Part shown: positions 60,321-64,000 of the stretch, piece after piece
Position numbering within the stretch: position 1 is the stretch's first letter
Layout of the letters: each line of letters starts with the position of its first letter
Assembly (NCBI GenBank): GCA_000711775.1
Contig: ARYC01017371.1
Span: 62,001 to 126,000, forward strand
DNA from: Oxytricha trifallax
Taxonomy: Eukaryota > Ciliophora > Spirotrichea > Sporadotrichida > Oxytrichidae
Length of the DNA stretch: 64,000 bases
Reading direction: 5' to 3'
Position numbers and translations under genes: made by a program
Notes under the pieces: model-generated
What the model saw: only the letters and a program-made list of their open reading frames with translations
The model's database searches: none
Told to the model about the DNA's origin: nothing

Positions 60321-62111
60321 ATGAGTGAAATGAAGCATTAAGGAACCATCGTTCCCCCTCCTCCTAAGCCCTCAAAAGCCTAAATTTAAGTGTTTTATGA
60401 GAAACATTTCGATCCCAATCATCAAGCATTTTATTACTACAATCCAGCGACAGGGGATAGTGTGTGGGAAGTACCAGAAGGTTCAATTATTGCCGATATG
60501 ACTCTTGATTCATAAATATATTAAAATCAAGTGCCATTACATCAAAATGTACAAAATTAGCCTTAAATTTCAGACTAAAATGGAAGTAATGAAATTTAGT
60601 AAGAAAAGGCTAAGTCAAATAAGAGTAGTAAAGCAGACAAGAAAAAAGAGGAGGAAGAAAAAAAGCGCAATGAGTACAGAGAGAGAATGATCAGATTAGA
60701 GTAGCTTTAAAATGAGAATTTGCAAATGACATACCCTGAATATTTCTAGCAATAGTAGTAGTAGCAGGAATCTGAACATCACGAAGAATAATAGGAAGTC
60801 CATTAAGTTCAAGAAGATCAAGAATAAATTAATACGTATGTAGACAAGCAAAATCTCGATGAAAACATTTAAAATCTCGAAGACTCTTCTGATGAATATG
60901 TAGATGCAAATTAGGACAATGAAACTTTGAAAGATAAGTAATTTTAAAAAGATTACAAGCTTTTCAAGCAATTCAGAAATCAATAGATTCATGTATGGAT
61001 GTAAAAGCCGGCGAGGCGGTAAGTCTAAGAATCCAAAAAGGATACAGCGTATGTTGAGGGAAATTATGACTACAATATTTGGTATGATAAGTACTTGACA
61101 GATCGTAATTAATAAGTTGAAAAAGCGCCCTCACTCTACAAGTGCAAGCCACCTATTGATACAGGTTACACAAAAGCTGATAAATTTGAGAAGAAAAATT
61201 CAACTTATTTCTGTGTATATTTTGCAAGAGGTTGTTGTACTGAGGGTGTCAACTGTAGATTTTATCATAGAACTCCCCAAGAAGAGGATCTTGAGATAGC
61301 AGATTAAGATAACCTTAGAGATGTTTTCGGCAGAGCAAGACATGCCACTCACAAAGAAGACAACACTGGTATCGGTTCTTTCAATAAAGAATGTAGAACA
61401 CTCATGGTCACTGACATCTAATTACCAACCGATTCTTTGACTCCTTAGAGAGATATAATAATCTTGATTTATGAGCTTTTCAGTCCTTGGGGAGAAATTG
61501 AGGACATCTATTTCAACAATCACAAGTGCATTGCTTTCATAAAATATAGACACAGATATTATGCTGAATTCGCAAGAGAAGCTATGTTAGATTAAGTTTT
61601 GTATGAGGGTAAAACTGATCCAATCTCAATTAAATGGGCTCTAGATAATCCTTTTGATAAATCAGAGGCTATGAGAGCTTAATAAGAAATAATGCAGCTC
61701 TAATAGAAAAATTAATCACACATTTCAGCTAAAAACAAGAAAAAGGTATAATATCTCAAATCTAACGCCCTTGATTAAGGTGAAGATCCCCATGCAAATC
61801 TAACCTTATAACAAAAATTAGCCCTAAAACCCTCAGATTTAGTGCCCTAGTTATCAAATCCAACCATAAGGAAGCGAGAGTTAAAAATAATGGAAAAAGA
61901 CTAGCACAGAGACAGACTCAGAGAGCTTGAATAAGAGTAGAATTAATATTCAGTCAGTTAAGGATTTGAATCAAATTTATATTAAGGACAAGATAATTCA
62001 AATTTCAATTATTCTCATTCTCATATTACTGATGCTAGCAAAGTACAAGAAAATTGCAATAAAATGACTTCAATTTTGTAACAGATAGAAATGAACAAAA
62101 CATAAATATGA
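60321..62111 (+). CDS. WW-domain and Cwc2 fusion (spliceosomal NTC-related protein)
   Basis: ATG 60321 to TGA 62109-62111, 596 codons, one open frame without interruption. Residues about 26-55 form a WW domain (HFDPNHQAFYYYNPATGDSV then WEVP). A charged, coiled-coil-like linker follows. The rest is Cwc2: MQKPARR, YDYNIWYDKYLTDR, a CCCH finger (CVYFARGCCTEGVNCRFYH), the signature FGRARHATHKEDNTGIGSFN, and an RRM (RTLMVTDI, CIAFIKYRH). Cwc2 (RBM22 in animals) links the NineTeen complex to U6 snRNA in the catalytic spliceosome. A WW domain at the front is not part of the yeast or human protein as I know them. A Q-rich tail follows. Confidence 0.88.
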
Positions 62112-62341
62112 TCATCCCCTAAGTTTAAGTTAATTAATTTTAAAAAGTAAAAACGTGTTAAATAGTTGTTTAATTTTTATGAAGTTTAAATTAACTAATA
62201 TATAGGTAGATCATTAAGTACATTTGCATATATGTATAATTTATATTGCCTTATTTAATTTGATTTCCTGTGTTTAAATAACTATAAATCTGCTTCATTG
62301 TAGTTACTAAAGCACAGTTAAATATCGATAAATATATATTC
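62112..62341. other. AT-rich spacer between convergent genes
   Basis: About 230 bp with nothing recognised. Confidence 0.45.
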
Positions 62342-63040
62342 TCACTTAAGATCAAAATAAAATTGGAAGCAGCCTACTACTTTCCCTTCTTCTAGAGGGG
62401 CATTCTTTAGCTTATTGTTTTTGCGCTTTATACTGTACCTCACTCCTTCGTAGTTAATGTTTTAAGTATCGTCTTTATCTTTCAATTTACTTAAGTCACC
62501 ATCTTTCAGAAATCCATCACTACTTTAATTTTCATCTTCTTCTTCCGTTTCATCTATTACTTCAATTTAAAAGCAGCAAAATGAATTTAATGAGCTAATG
62601 GCTTTAAATTTGTAGCATAAATTTGATTTAATTCTAATTAATTGGAATCAACTATCAAATACAATTATGTGAATATCGTCATCTCTGTTAATATAGCCAT
62701 TAACCTGGAACTTCGCTCTATACAAGCCTGAAGGTGCATAACTTGGCACAGACCAATGCATGTCATAAAACCAGTGATCTGAGGGATAGTAGTGCTCTCC
62801 TAATTTATTAGTTTCATAGTGCACTTCCTACGCCTCCCAGAAGATCCAAATATGATTCGATGTAATAACCAGATCTCTTTCCATTACTCCTTCGATAAAC
62901 AAGATGTTTGACTCACTCTTAGTTATGGTTTGCTCTGTACGACACTGAGGACCTCCGAATGTGTTATCGTCAAAGAAGATAAAACCTTGATTTTCAACGT
63001 CTGACCAGCACTCCGATGGTCTAATAGGACTCATTGTCAT
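62342..63040 (-). CDS. Hypothetical protein, compact beta-rich domain with acidic tail
   Basis: Minus strand, ATG 63040 (MTMSPIRPSECWSDVEN) to TGA 62344-62342. The first 130 codons have an aromatic-rich, beta-strand-like pattern (GFIFFDDNTFGGPQC, HIWIFWEAQEVHYE, DHWFYDMHWSVPSYAPSG, LYRAKFQVNGYI). The WSVP…APSGxYxAKF arrangement vaguely recalls ML-type lipid-binding folds, but I do not claim it. An in-frame TGA after IIVFDS (about 62650) is followed by more coding sequence in the same frame (FQIEVIDETEEEDEN…), so a small IES or intron there is likely. No signal peptide seen. Confidence 0.6.
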
Positions 63041-63486
63041 AGTGTTATCTATAAAGTTATAATTGATAAGATGCAGTAAATTTAAAATCCCTTATTGTTA
63101 GGAATTTTAATTCATTTAATAAATTTTATCCAGTAAACCAGTTGTAAAACCCTTAGCTAGTTTTAAAGTTTTTCCAAAATCTATCCCAAATTACTAGGTA
63201 CTGCTTATTAAGCATGAAATAAATAGGATCAATGCACTCTTCTAAGAGACTGAATATTTTGAATCTATATAAAACTATTAATATTCTATTGATTATTCAA
63301 AAGTTTGTTTTGTCTTACTTTGATTTATTTGATTGGAAAATTAAGACATTTCTATTAAAATTTTTATAATTCAACATCTATATTATTAATTACAGTCAAT
63401 TATAATGATAATAATTTTTCTTAAATATGGAATAAAGTTTTATCAAATTAAAGGGAAATTTGTTTAACAGTTTTTGCTTAAAAAAA
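63041..63486. other. AT-rich non-coding region
   Basis: About 450 bp, very AT-rich, nothing recognised. Confidence 0.5.
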
Positions 63487-64000
63487 TCATTTCAATCTAA
63501 CAAAAGTTTCATATAATGAGGAATTTAAAGAAGGGCCAAACTTAAAATTAAGTTTCTTTGAATTTTTATATTTGATGAAAAAATTAACCCTATAATTTTT
63601 GCTTAATTATGCTTTGATGATGTCGATCTCCATATCTTCTATGTCTTGCATTGCTTACTTGCTGTCAAATGATTAGTATACTAAGCTATTATGGTCATTT
63701 TAGAATTAAACTTAGTCGTCTTAATCTTCAATAATTACAATGGGATTGATATTTGTATTCTAAGTTTCAATAAAGCTTCTGCTACCATTTACTTAATCAT
63801 ATGTCTCATTTCTTTAGAAAGTATTTAATAGGCTTTCTTATTACAACTCAAATATATTGGGGTTTTAGTATTCGATTCTATTGGAAACTTTGAGTTTTTA
63901 TGGTGGACTCAATGTTTTCTTTCTATCAGGTTTACCCTATAATTAAGAAGCATAATTTTAATGCTTAGTTCTGTTTGATCTAAATTTATCTTGAGAGATA
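63487..64000 (-). CDS. Hypothetical protein, C-terminal part (5' part beyond window)
   Basis: Minus strand, open from the window edge to TGA 63489-63487. Reads GKPDRKKTLSPPQKLKVSN, then an acidic Q/N-rich stretch (VIIEDQDDQVQFQNDH, MQDIEDMEIDIIKAQLS) and a basic end (FIKYKNSKKLNFKFGPSL). No domain recognised. The last 40 residues after KAQLS are AT-rich and could be IES or trailer sequence. Confidence 0.55.

Noticed and set aside
1-64000. tRNA, rRNA, CRISPR or bacterial-type operon signals
   Set aside because: None could be supported; the region is eukaryotic germline DNA, and no cloverleaf-like sequence stood out on reading.

Overview
The window reads as germline (micronuclear) DNA of a spirotrich ciliate of the Oxytricha/Sterkiella type. 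The genetic code is the first clue: conserved proteins such as CCT1, importin-4, citrate synthase, UAP56 and Cwc2 are read only if TAA and TAG mean glutamine and TGA is the only stop. The second clue is a 4.0-kb TBE (telomere-bearing element) transposon whose ends begin C1A4C4A4. The third is gene structure: coding pieces (MDSs) are cut by AT-rich internal eliminated sequences (IESs) flanked by short direct repeats (pointers). Removing an IES plus one pointer copy restores frame in many places, and two genes appear to have inverted MDSs. True GT-AG introns of about 34-130 bp are present as well.

Layout. 1-9922 holds one minus-strand gene cut by a TBE (1003-5029) and by a second, diverged TBE relative in another IES (5540-9742). 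10618-19442 holds alpha-galactosidase (-), an acylation-signal protein (+), a dihydroorotate-dehydrogenase-like protein (-), the DECD helicase UAP56/Sub2 (+), a CIMIP2-like microtubule inner protein (+) and a TIS11-type CCCH protein (-). 19443-23632 is AT-rich, with small hypothetical genes and a Q-rich gene whose first MDS seems inverted about 1 kb away from the rest. 23829-34441 is a plus-strand run: calcium-dependent protein kinase, Q-rich protein, CCT1 and importin-4, followed by a 503-bp inverted-repeat element.

35119-37760 is a scrambled leucine-rich-repeat gene with an inverted last MDS joined by a 12-bp pointer. 37830-43189 is a UDP-glucose:glycoprotein glucosyltransferase (UGGT) gene containing a 990-bp foldback element. 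43299-46713 is mitochondrial citrate synthase interrupted by a truncated LINE. 46780-51275 (-) is a second, diverged UGGT. 51349-56394 is a large coiled-coil protein. The rest contains a small gene, WASHC3 (-), a hypothetical protein (-), a WW-Cwc2 fusion (+) and two minus-strand hypothetical genes.

The main theme is that several unrelated mobile elements (Tc1/mariner-type TBE, foldback element, LINE) sit inside open reading frames. In each case removing the element together with one copy of its target-site duplication rejoins the reading frame, so the elements behave as IESs. Function calls rest on motif recognition by eye. IES boundaries are inferred from shared repeats and frame; the somatic sequence was not available.
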